Assembly (NCBI GenBank): GCA_036872755.1
Contig: JAVHNS010000001.1
Location: 2,914,001 to 2,978,000 of the forward strand
Direction of reading: 5' to 3'
DNA: 64,000 nucleotides
Origin: Orbilia blumenaviensis
Lineage: Eukaryota > Ascomycota > Orbiliomycetes > Orbiliales > Orbiliaceae
The translations under genes and the position numbers were made by a program. The notes beneath the pieces are model-generated. The model was not told the DNA's origin. It ran no database searches and was given only the letters and a program-made list of their open reading frames with translations. Numbering within the stretch: the stretch's first letter is position 1; each line of letters begins with the position of its first letter. This document shows, piece after piece, positions 21,675 to 32,590 of this stretch.

Positions 21675-23202
21675 ATGAAGCCATGCATGGAGGCGAATCT
21701 ACATAAAAAACCCAAGTCTTTTGAACGACACAGGCTTTAAGACACTTTTCTTAGCGTTGATTTATATAGATAATATGTACGAAATATATAGATAGTATGT
21801 ACCGAAATCAGCCAGCTGTTTAATTCTAGTTCATAACAAAAAACGGGTTTCTTGAGTGCCATAGTAGAATATTGGTATCGTGAGACACCCTTGCGCGGAG
21901 CTATACCTGGTGCGTGCACCTGCGTGAGCTGCACGTATACGTATACCCACCCCTAGCTATTCTATTTTTGCTATAAATATCAGAAATATGTATATTTTTT
22001 AAAAATGAATATCCACCTATGTTGCTCGGTATACGGGTAAAGGATACAGGTTCCGGGCTGTCTATCAGACGTAACGAAGTCAGTCATAAATTATGCTGAA
22101 CAGTAATAAAATACAAATCAATGGGGCTTCAAGACATCGATCCTCCCTCGAGACCTAAGAGGGGCCCTGAAAAACACACCAAATTTCCTATGCTGCTGCT
22201 TAAAACGTAAATTCGCAGGTGCTGTTACTGAGAACAACCGAGTTCCGGACTCGCTAAACCCTATGCGTGTCTACTTTGCGGGCTTTGTTAACGGTTAGCT
22301 CACTATTATACCGCCAGACAGCCGACTAATAGAGCGGGCAGAGCGGGCACGTAATAGCCAGCAGTAGGAATAGCTAGCGGGAGCAGTAGTTATAGTAATG
22401 ATGGTGTTGCCAGGCTAATTAAGAGACACATATAGGCGCAGATTTAAATAGACTGGTTTTGTAACAAGACGTCTGGGCCGGGCACGCATGTTGCAGACTA
22501 GACCTGGATGGCGAATACTAAAGCTGTGCTAACATACAAATGCCGATACCTCAACCATATACTTGAGAGATATATATACTGGAGTCTCGCTTGTATACAA
22601 AATTAAGGGCTACCTTAGTCAAATTATGTGGACTATGTTAATCAGATTATAATTATCTTGTTATTTCATTTTGTATTGGTTAGAAAATTTACCCATCGCA
22701 GAATTCGGTGTCTATGGATCGTATATCAGTTGAGTCTCCACCATATATATATAGATGGCTATATAAGATGGAGAGCTAGCCTCTGTTAACCAAGTAATGC
22801 TCGTTACTGGTTTCAAGATCAACTAAAAGTTACTTGGGCCATGTTAATTAGACCGAAGCTGTAGTACAATTAATATGCTGACAACATTGAATTATCATAT
22901 CATCTCTTGAAGCTCTTATATTTTTTGCTAGGATTAAATTTCCAGGGTTGACTAAGCTGCGGCTCTGCTCCCAGCAGCCTTAAACTGAGTAGTCACTAAC
23001 CATTTCCGGCTAGCGTACTCTGTAACGAAAAGGGTATCTTGTGTTGTTAGTGTGGTATTCTACCAGCCCAAATTCCAGAAAACCTCAAAACTTCAAAAAA
23101 ACGTGACGTCTGACGTCTTTCGTCTTTGTATTTGCCAGTTTCCCGAACTTCCAGGCCCTAGACATCAACCAAAAAAAAAAAAAACCTTACTTTACCATCA
23201 GG
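21675..23202. other. AT-rich spacer with degenerate repeats
   Basis: No gene is seen. Two stretches, 22622-22648 and 22828-22854, align over 27 bases with 19 identities, and seven of eight differences are transitions; this may be the remnant of a duplicated element altered by RIP-like mutation. ATATATATA runs occur near 22568 and 22744. The last 150 bp are the promoter of the uS7m gene. Confidence 0.4.
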
Positions 23203-24338
23203 ATGGCAGCGCCGCTGTCTTTCCTACGGCCATCGGCCTTCAAGGCCCTCGAGCGCCTCCCATTGACCTCTGCTCCTAGACGGATACCGACCCGCCGATG
23301 CCTCTCGACCTTGACCCCGCGACCTCATCGGTTCGGCCCCACCGCCGCCTCCGCCTCGAGCTTAATACCGCTTTGCCAGCGGCGCTACTATAGTGATTCG
23401 AAGACCGGGGAAACCGAAGGGTCTGTTACGGAGGAAGCGTCAAGAACTGCAGAGATCATGGGGGAGGAAGGTGTGAACCTGGAGGAGTTTGGGACACCGG
23501 CTAGTGAGGTAAAAAAAAATCAAAAAAATCAATTGGGTCTTGGATTATTCTCGATATCATTCTCTAACTATATAAATATTTATTTTAGATCTTCAAACGC
23601 GAGAACGACATCGAAAACGCCCCAGAGATCATTAAAGAGGAGCTCGAAGTCAACAACAACAACAACAAGCCTACCAGCTCAATGCTGAGCCCTGAGACCA
23701 CCGCCCTACTATTCCCCCCAGACGCACTCTCCCAGTTTCCAAATCCCACTCCCAAAGCCGTGATCCCACCATACCGACCTCCGATCCCACTCATGCCAAT
23801 CCCCGCTCTTCACAGCATCCACCACAGAGAACACCCGCTGATAAGACAGCTCACCCCTTGTTTCATGAAACACGGTGAACTCGCCACCGCCCAGTCGACG
23901 GTTCAAAAGATCCTCCAGATCCTCCGTACCAAACCTGCGCCTAGGGAGGGGAAATACCCATTAGTCCCAAACGCTCCGGATCTTTCATTGCTACCGGGGG
24001 ATCCCGTGGCGTATCTACAAACCGCGATCGACTCTGTAGCACCGTTGTTCAAGCTCAAGAGCACCCGCGGGTCAGGAGGTAGCGTTAATCAAACACCCGT
24101 GCCTCTTCCCGTGAGGACCAGGAGAAGAAAGGCGTTGCAGTGGATGCTACAGGCTGCTGATGGGAAGAAGAGGATGAAGTCGCTTCCTGAGAGGTTTGCG
24201 GAGGAAGTTGAGAGTGTGGTTTTGGGGACCAGTTCTTGTTGGGATAAGAGGTTGGCTGTGCATAAGCTCTGTGTGACGAATCGTGCGAATATTGATGTTA
24301 CTACGGTGAAGAAGGGGAGGAAGAGGCTGTCGAGGTAG
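23203..24338 (+). CDS. RSM7: Mitochondrial small-subunit ribosomal protein uS7m (Rsm7)
   Basis: Two exons, 23203-23508 and 23589-24338, giving 351 residues. The 80-nt intron has donor GTAAAA, a TCTAACTA branch region and acceptor TTTTAG. The first 65 residues are rich in Arg, Ser and Leu and poor in acids (FLRPSAFKALERLPL, RRIPTRRCLS), a mitochondrial targeting sequence. The C-terminal half is bacterial-type S7: PLIRQLTPCFMKHGELATAQ, STVQKILQILRT, then RRRKALQWMLQAA and the final HKLCVTNRANI. The protein nucleates the 3' domain of mitochondrial small-subunit rRNA. The linker between presequence and S7 core is Pro/Asn-rich and about 100 residues long, as is common in fungal homologues. Confidence 0.9.
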
Positions 24339-25426
24339 ATCTGTCCTGTGAAGAAGACGTGAGGTCTAGCTGTTCCTTTTTGCATCGGTAGTCTTGCTGT
24401 GCTACTAGGGCTTCTCCCTGCCTTTTTTTTTTCATTTGGTATATTATAATTTCTTTCTTCTTTTTTTTTTTTTTCAAAAAAAGATTGATCAGAAGGGTGT
24501 CATTACTTTTGTACATATATGCGAAACCTTTCGGAAATGGAGACCCGATTTTCTTTTATCCCTGTTCCTCTTGTACAAGCTGGTAAAGGGTTAGAGGAAA
24601 GAACTGTTATCGATTTTTGGGAGTGATATCGTTTATCTCTCTCAGATGCCGTGATACATGCCATGCCAGCCACAAGCCCCGTCTAGCACTAACAAGTAGC
24701 CGGTATATTCCAATTAACATCCACCAATCAATACAAAAAAAAAAGTAATAGACAAAATATTCAAGCAGATGGAAAACCTGACGCTAGATGATTATGAACA
24801 TCACCCACAACTCCCCCGCCCCCCCACAAACCTCCATCCATTTCCTCTCTTTTACCCCCAACAAATCAGCATATAAAAAGATCGCTTTGTCTTCTTTGAC
24901 CGCCTCCGAGAGCTATAGTTATTGGCACCACAATGATTATAATTGGAAGGTTTTAGTATCGTTTGTTGGGCATAGAACCAAGGTATAATGCTAGATACGA
25001 CCGTGCAGGTTACCCAGGATGCATATGTCAATTTGAGATGGCTTTCGATTCGCAGCTGATGTTATGATAGCACCGCCAACAGGCAGCTTGCAACTGGTAA
25101 CGGGGCTATATAGCCTCTCGGCTTACACACAAAAGAGTTTAATGTTTTGTGATATGTGGTATCCCGATTTTAAGATGCATTTTTTTTTCCCTAGCCGGTA
25201 TAACATGATACCTACAAGACCTATTATGCAAAAGAGTGAGAGTGAAAGAAAGAAAATATTGACCAAAGATTGGAAGAAAGGAAAAAAAAAAGGTAACGAG
25301 ACCAAACTAAAAAACCCTTCATCGCCTCGAACACCCCAAAAAAAATGATGCAAAAAAAAAATGATATAGCCTCCCTCCCCCCTGAGCATATTCTTTGGTA
25401 AAATTTAACCCCCCGGGGTTCAAAAT
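24339..25426. other. Spacer between convergent RSM7 and the UCH gene
   Basis: Two facing 3' regions. T-rich runs near 24425-24433 and 24462-24475 and A-rich runs near 24734-24744 and 25280-25290 are seen. No supported gene. Confidence 0.5.
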
Positions 25427-26288
25427 CTACGCACCCTCAGCAAGAGCCAAGATACCACAGTGAACACTCCCAGTAAGCTCCATAATCTTCCCAACCGCCG
25501 TCCTAACATCCTCACTAGCCAAAAGATCCTCACCAGACGACTCCACGATCTTCCTCTCACCTGCCTTCTGACTCCCATCCATCTCATAAACTCCACCGTC
25601 ACTCCCTCTCACGAAAGCTATATAATGATAATCAACCTCCGCTTCAGCATCAGGAGCCTCCGTCTCCCCCGCCTCGGCAGCTTCTTTATGCGCCGCCGCC
25701 AAACTCGGTGAGTTTATGAGTAACTCCGCACGGGCGTAAGGATCCAACGGTTTAGCTTCCTCGAGTAGATTCGCAAGGTTTGAGCCAGGTAATAGGTGTT
25801 TTTCGGCGACGGCGCCGTTTAGGACGGCGTGCAGGAGAGCCATTAGACCGCAGGCGTTTTTGATGGTTTGTTTGATGTACAGCACCGGACCCTCGGTTTT
25901 GGCTTCGGAGTAGAGGTGGTTGTTCTGTTTTGCCGGGTCTTCGCTGGTGGGGAAGATTAGGATCAGAGCGTGGACTGGGCGGGGGATGAATGAGAGGAGG
26001 TCTGGGTCGGTGAGGGAGTAGACGTCGGTGAAGGAGAGAGCTGGGGAGAGGCCGAGCTTTAGGGCGAGAGAGTTGAAGGTATCGGGGTCTGTGATGGTTA
26101 TTGGTATTTGTTTTAGTATCTTGTGTTTTTTTTTTCTTGAAGTTTTTTATTTTTTATTTTTATTTTTCTTTTCTTTCAGATATTTTATTTTATGGGGGGA
26201 GGTCGTGATAGAGGGGGTGGGGATTTCATGGAGGGGTTGTCATACTGGATTCCAACGGGATAAAAGCGACACGCTTGGTTTCAGTCAT
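25427..26288 (-). CDS. YUH1: Ubiquitin C-terminal hydrolase, UCH family (Yuh1/UCHL3-like)
   Basis: Two exons, 26288-26246 and 26088-25427, giving 234 residues, the usual size of a short UCH. The intron has a TACTAAAAC branch point and CACAG acceptor; the join reads PLESNPDTFNSLALKLGL, the conserved start of the family. The catalytic residues are all present: Gln88 in YIKQTIKNACG, nucleophile Cys94, His169 in DYHYIAFV and Asp185 in YEMDGSQ. These enzymes release small adducts from the ubiquitin C-terminus and process ubiquitin or Nedd8/Rub1 precursors. The crossover-loop segment (about residues 140-165) is Ala/Glu-rich. It lies downstream of PRP22 on the same strand with a 661-bp gap, so it should have its own promoter. 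Confidence 0.92.
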
Positions 26289-26949
26289 CTTGAAAAAAAT
26301 AGAAAATATACTATTTAACTTCTGTTAAACTGGGTCTGTACGGTGTTAAAGGGAGTTTCTGTATCAGAAGACTTTTTTCCCCTGTAGGAGTTTTGAGGTA
26401 TGTGATTCTGGCGGAGAGACGGGGGAATCTGGAGGTGAACGTTCGACGCGTGAAGGTTTTCGTGAGTGGTGGAGGGGTGGATGTAAGCTTGAGAGCTGCA
26501 GGCAATGGATAGCTTGGTTACCTCTAATAGCTTGGGTCCCAAGCTTGTCCTTATATAAAACACCACCAACTACTTGAGCAACCAGCTGCTGACTAGGATT
26601 CCCCAACACAGCTGCCCCGCAAAATACTAGTAGGATTGATAACCCATGAGTAGGATTGCTGTTACATAATAACGAGCTAGGAGTCATAATATTCCGAAGC
26701 TGGCGAATCAATCATAACATTTTTTCGCTTTTGGTGCTGTTGCTCTATGGGGTTCCTGAAGAAGCTAAACTAGAACGGGTTGGATATCCCTGGTGTCGTA
26801 CTCATACATCCTATCTACACTATATAATCCTTCCCAAAACAAAAAAAAACCCTTTCTCCATGCCTTGGCTTGCCTGAATGCATCCTAAAACACCAGCATT
26901 CGTAATATGATATTATATATACTATCAGGCACTGGGCATAACGATATGT
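26289..26949. other. Spacer between PRP22 3' end and UCH promoter
   Basis: Both flanking genes run on the minus strand, so this holds the PRP22 terminator and the UCH promoter. An A10 run lies near 26841-26850. No gene or conserved site is recognised. Confidence 0.5.
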
Positions 26950-29900
26950 TTAACCCCACGTACCACCGCCACCACCTCTTCCTTGTCTTCTCTGGGCGGA
27001 TAATCTCCAGTCATCTCCATCCGAGAATCTATTGTACAACGGCTGGATCTTCTCGTTCCTCTTTCTCTTACTCAGCCTATCTGTCGGCGCTACTCTGAAG
27101 AATCTTGGTGCTGCATCAACAAGCCACTATAATTAAAAAAAGGGGGGGATCTCGTCAGCTTTCAAATATAATTATTAGGATTAGGATCGAGTTTCAGTGG
27201 GTCAACGTACCTTGGGTTCAATAGCTGTCGTACAGTGCATGTATTCCTTCGTCGTAAGCACCAATTCGTGATAGATGACATGTTCTGCAGGCTTTCCGAA
27301 GAGCGCCGAGCTGGGATGCATGTATACCGGTGTTCCCTCAGTAAGAGTCTTGTACCCTTCTGTTGGGTCCTTCCGTGCCGCATGTTTGAAAAATCCGGTA
27401 CAAAGAGCCTGTCGGACCTTCATGGTGTTCCTCCCGCAGCTGATAATACGGTTATTGTATCTTTCCATGATGGAGACCAACTGCTGTCTTACATCCTGAG
27501 CACGCCGCATGGAACGGGCCTGGATGAAGTTTTCGAAGCACCAGGGACTTGAAAAGTTGTTCTGCTTCCACGAGTTGTAGACATTCAAGAAAGTCAAGTG
27601 GTCGCCGTGGGGGTCGTGGAATTTGGCCTTCTTCTGATCGGCCTGCTGTTGTTTCTCCTTAGGCCGGTAGAAAACGGTCTGTACTTGCAACATTGCCACG
27701 ATTGTGAGCATTTCGTCGGAGCAGCCCATGTCTACGGATGCAATCAGGACTTTACTAAGACCTGGATCCATAGGGAAATCTGCCATTTTTCTTCCAAGGC
27801 GTGTCAATAGGCCTTCATCGTCGAGAGCTCCCAAACCATAAAGTTCCTCCAAAGCGTTCAACATGGTGTTCGTCGGTGGCGGATCCATGAAGTCGAAATG
27901 CAGGAGATCGTTGATACCCATGGCTTTCAACATCAGAATTGTATGGGCTAAATTCTGACGCTGGATTTCGGGAATCGAAGACGGAAGCATTTCACTCTGG
28001 AAGGCAGCTTCGGTATACAACCTGTAACATTTTCCTGGACCTGTACGACCTGCTCGGCCTGCTCTCTGCTTGGCCTGGGCCTGGGAAATTGGGGTGACAA
28101 CGAGAGAGTCCATCCCCAGCTTTGGATCAAAAGCGTTCTGCTTTACAAAACCGGGATCAATGACGAAGTAAATCTGGTCGATTGTGATAGATGTTTCGGC
28201 AATATTTGTCGCAATAACGACCTTTCTGCTGCCAGGAGGTGCAGGTTCGAAAATCTTACTCTGCATTTCGGATGGCAGAGCTGAGTACACAGGTAGGATG
28301 ATGAGTTCAGGGACCGCTGGCCCAAGTGCCTTCATACGCTCATAAAGAATCTCGCAAGCTGTGTCGATTTCCTCTTGACCTGTCAAAAACACCAGGATAT
28401 CACCAGGCGGTTCTGACAAATGAATCTGCATGACAGTGATTAAAGCGGCATCGAGATAATCCGATTCAGGCTCTTTGGTGTATAGAATTTCCACAGGGAA
28501 AGTACGACCGGGAATCGAGAAAATCGGGCACTCATTGAAGTAGTGCGAGAATTTCTCGGCGTCGAGGGTGGCGGACGTTACGATAATCTTAAGATCCGGC
28601 CGTCTTTTGATTGTTTCTAAAGATTCGTTAGCTCAGGTCAGAAACTAGAACATAGGATACAGAACACGTACTCTTTAAAAGACCAAAGAGAACATCAGTG
28701 GCGATTGTTCTCTCGTGGGCCTCGTCTAACATGATCACTGAGTACCTCTTCAGATCTGGGTCTAATAAGACCTCTCTCTGAAGCATACCGTCTGTCATGT
28801 ACTTAATCTTGGTCTCCGGGCTCGTGCAGTCCTCGAAACGGATGGTGTACCCAACTTCTTGACCAAGTTTACACCCAACTTCCTCAGCCACACGCTTTGC
28901 GACGGACATCGCTGCCACACGTCTAGGCTGCGTACAACCAATGATACCGCGATCACCAAACCCTGCTTCGGCGAGATACTGGGTCATCTGTGTCGTTTTT
29001 CCAGACCCGGTATCACCAACAACAATGAGAATCTGGTTATCATAAACGGCTTTGATGAGGGCCTCTCTAAATTTGAACACCGGGAGAGATTCTCGCTGCT
29101 CCTTTATAGACATCGACGTCCGTTTACCGTAGCTCTCGTTCTTGCTCATCGTAACCCGCTTCCATTCCGGCACATCGCCGGCCTTCGAAACTTGGTTTCG
29201 AATGTCAGTAGCAAATTGTTTCTCGCCGGCCATTGGGTCGTTCCATTGAGCTTGGAGGTCAATATTCTGGGCCGCCTCAGAGGCGGCATCCTGCTGCTGC
29301 TGTTGCCGCAGTTCTCTTCTCTCTTTCGCCAAAGTAGTTCCAGACATGGCTGCACGATTCATCGACCCGTCGGGAGCTTTGACTACACGAATGGGTGACA
29401 ATTCCAAACTCTGTTTCGTTTGACCTGCGAGGAAAGGTGGTTCGTCCTCTCGAACTTCGATATCCACATCCTCTTCTAGCTCCCCGCCGTTCTCAACTTC
29501 GTCGTTAATGACATCGATATCAGGGTAATCTTTCGCGCTTAGTGCACCAGAGGCGATCAGTTGCTTAATCTCCCACCTCTCCGGTGACGTTAGCCGCTTT
29601 TTACTCCTTCCCTTTCCTTCGTCATCGTCCTCGAACACCGGTACTTCCTCATGTGCCCCGAACCTCCCGGATAGCTTTGAGGAATTCGCACCGGTCCCGA
29701 TTCTCTTCCCGGGGACCAAGTCTCTTCCAGTTTCCTGATCTACCTCTTTCATTGACAGTCCGATCCGGCTCCCTTCAATCGAGATAACCTTCACTTTCAC
29801 CGGTTGCCCTCTCGACAGCAGGTCCGAAGGATGGTTAACTCTCCCCTGGTTCTGTATCGCCGAGATGTGGACCAAGCCATCGACCTTGCCTTTCACACCT

Positions 29901-30794
29901 CTCAAATTGACAAATGCACCAAAGTCTTTGACTCCAGATACGACACCATCATAAACTTTGAACATGGTTGGCGTGTCATCCAGCTCCTTGGCCGGTGGTC
30001 GCCTGAACTCGTCGTCATCGTCGTAGTCATCGTGTCTCCTACCCCTTCTCTCCTTGTCGCGGCCACCATTCCTTCCGTAGCGGTCTTGATCGCCATCTCT
30101 CCTTCTCGGACTCCGATCTCTACCTCCATACCCAGGACTCCGGTCTCTACTCCTCCTTCTACTCTTGCCGTATCTCCCATCCCTGTCGTCTCTAATCGGG
30201 CTCGGACTCCTCGTTCTCTTCCTATTCCTCTCCGCCCTAACCTTTCCTTCCAAACTCTCCAGTAAGGCCAAAGTATCGTCAATCGCATCCGGTTCCTCCT
30301 TCTTCTTCGCGCTCTTCTCGCCAGCATCTTTCTCCGCCTTGTCGTACTCCGACTTCCACGGCGCGTCATCTGCGTCCGGTAAGGCTAGGCCTTTGAACAC
30401 CCTCGACTTCTTCTCCAGATCTTCGAATGCAGAGAGCCCGCCCATATCCTCATCTTCATCCTCATCCCGCTTCTTTTTCCCTTTGTTCTTATGTCGCGGA
30501 TGCATTGTCAGGATTAACCGGTCGATAGATTCCGCCAGCGAGTTCGGGAAGTCGACGCCCATCGACGTGAGTCGGGATTTGAAATCTGAGAGGGAAGTGG
30601 AGTCATTATGAAGGTTTATGATGAATTCGGCGAGGGTTTTGTCGTTTCTGTAATGACTTGTGTATTAGCACAGCTACGGTCTTAAAGAATAGTTGGTAGT
30701 AAAACACGTACATTCCCAAGTGATTTGTTAGTTCTGTTGTGATCTTTGAGACCAACGAGAGCAGCTCGAGGCTCTGGAGATCCTCGAGACTCAT
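26950..30794 (-). CDS. PRP22: Spliceosomal DEAH-box ATPase Prp22 (DHX8)
   Basis: Four exons: 30794-30712, 30647-28672, 28616-27211 and 27126-26950, giving 1213 residues. Domain order is diagnostic. An N-terminal helical segment contains [12 protein letters not shown] across intron 1; an Arg/Ser/Asp-rich region spans about 165-240; an S1 RNA-binding domain ([17 protein letters not shown] to IGLSMKEVD) occupies about 256-330; and the RecA pair carries Walker A GDTGSGKT (about 572-579), DEAH (669-672), SAT in IVTSATLD just after intron 2, and QRAGRAGR. The C-terminal exon reads [16 protein letters not shown] then PLYNRF, typical of Prp22. The enzyme releases mature mRNA from the spliceosome and proofreads 3' splice-site choice. 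Only Prp22 among the spliceosomal DEAH proteins has the S1 domain. Intron 2 has a GCTAACG branch point. It starts 293 bp from the divergent SDR gene. Confidence 0.95.
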
Positions 30795-31087
30795 ATTGGG
30801 CTAGGTTGCAAGGTTGGAAAGGAGCCTTGAAGTGGCGATGTTGTAGAAGAAGAAGCCCGTGAGTCGTCGCAGAAGACGCTTCTGTGCTCTTAGCCTTCGG
30901 AACGCCAAGACATTTAAAACGCGACCCAGAACCACAACCACAACGCATTGGTTAGCTTACCTAACTACCCTGGTTTCTTTGGAGCTTCGTTATTCCACGT
31001 TTCGAATTCCATTCCGTTTTTTTTTAAACCTGCTATTCCCCCCCCTTGGGCGAGGATTTTTCGATTTGCGAGTTCGTCTTCACCAAT
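30795..31087. promoter_or_regulatory. Head-to-head promoter interval of PRP22 and the SDR gene
   Basis: Only 293 bp separate the two start codons. The interval contains a T8 tract near 31019-31026 and a C8 tract near 31039-31045. A shared bidirectional promoter is likely; no specific factor site was identified. Confidence 0.5.
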
Positions 31088-32590
31088 ATGCCTATAGAAT
31101 TCCTGGGTCAGGTCTTCTCGGAAGGCACTTCATCGATACCGTACCTGCCGACGATATTACGGATCTTACCATGGGCTGTTTTGGTATACTTGCTTCGTTG
31201 GTTCTTTGGTGGGGAGACGAATAAGGTTGAACGGGTTATGCATGGGAAGGTCGTGATGGTTACTGTAAGTCGAATAAATACACTTCATCGTTTATCACAA
31301 AAGTATCCTATCGGTAGTCACGTAACCTATAGGTGGAATTTCAACAAAAATGAATTGAATTGTTTACTAATTGTAATAATAATATCTAGGGCGGAACATC
31401 CGGCCTCGGTGCAGCTATAGTCGACGACCTCGCCTCCAAAGGCGCCCAAATCGTCCTCCTCGTCCGATCAACCCAAGACTACTGGCTAATAGACTACATC
31501 TCCGACCTTCGAAAAAAGTACTCAAACAATCTAATCTATGCCGAAGAATGCGACCTATCATCACTCCACAGCATCCGGTTGTTCTGTACACGGTGGCTAG
31601 ACAACTCACCACCCCGAAGACTCGATAGCATCGTTTTAGCAGCGGGAGTCATGGCACCCCCGTTTTCATCACGAGGTGTAACGAAGGATGGAGTGGAGGT
31701 TCATTGGGGGGTTAATTACCTTGCCTACTACCATTTTCTGACGTTGATGCTGCCGGCTTTGAAGGTTCAGCCGCCGGATAGGGATGTTAGGGTTTTAGTT
31801 GCGACTTGTGCGGCTTATATGCTTGGAGAGTTGGATCTTAATGACCCTGAGTTTTTGGAAAGGGGTTATCCGGCTAGAAGACCGTGGTTGGTTTATGGTG
31901 CTGCAAAGATTGCGGTTATGGCGCTTGTGGCGGAGGTGCAGAGGCAGTTGGATGAGTATAAGCGTCCTGATGGGATGCCGGTGAATGTGAAGGTTTGGAG
32001 CGTGGATCCGGGGATTATGAGGAGTCCTGGGAGTCGGAGGTGGATGTCTTTGGGGAGTGTGCTGGGACTGTTGGGGTATTTGGTTACTTGGCCGTTGTGG
32101 TGGGTGGTGCTGAAGTCTACGGATGAAGGTGCGCAGGGGTTCTTTGCGGGGTTGTATGATCCGGAGTTTGGGAAGGGGAAGGGTGGGGGGTTGATTAGGG
32201 AGTGTAAGGTCTCGCCGTATGTGTGCCTCTAGGCTGATAGTAATGTTGAGCGAATGCTAACGCGGTATATATCACAGGTTTCGCAAGCCAGAGATCGAGT
32301 CTGAGGTTCTTGGGGAGCAGCTATTTGAAGTATCAAAGGCACAAGTTATTAAACTAGAGAAGGAATCAGCGCTTGAGAGGGCGAAGCAGAAGAAGAGGGA
32401 CGAGGAAAAAGAAGCAGCAGAGGCAGCAAAGGCAGCAAAAGAGGGAAATGATACAACGTCAAAAGCCAAGAACAAGAAGTCGAGTGGTAAAAAGGTAGCA
32501 TTCAGCGACGAAGCCGATACAACGGCCGCAGAAGCATCAGCCACAGATACGCCAAAGTCAACAAACAAACGGCGGACGAAAAAGACATGA
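31088..32590 (+). CDS. Membrane-anchored short-chain dehydrogenase/reductase (Env9-like)
   Basis: Three exons, 31088-31264, 31390-32216 and 32278-32590, giving 438 residues. Residues about 20-42 form one hydrophobic segment (ILRILPWAVLVYLLRWFF). The Rossmann nucleotide motif TGGTSGLG is split by intron 1 (residues 59-66). The active-site Tyr-x3-Lys is YGAAK (Tyr228, Lys232). The position where most SDRs carry catalytic Ser reads VATCAAY, with no Ser, which is atypical. The C-terminal 100 residues form a Lys/Glu/Ala-rich probable coiled coil (LEKESALERAKQKKRDEEK) and basic tail not needed for the fold. The pattern of N-terminal anchor plus SDR core resembles the fungal Env9/retinol-dehydrogenase-like group found on lipid droplets and vacuole-linked membranes; substrate unknown. 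Confidence 0.8.
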
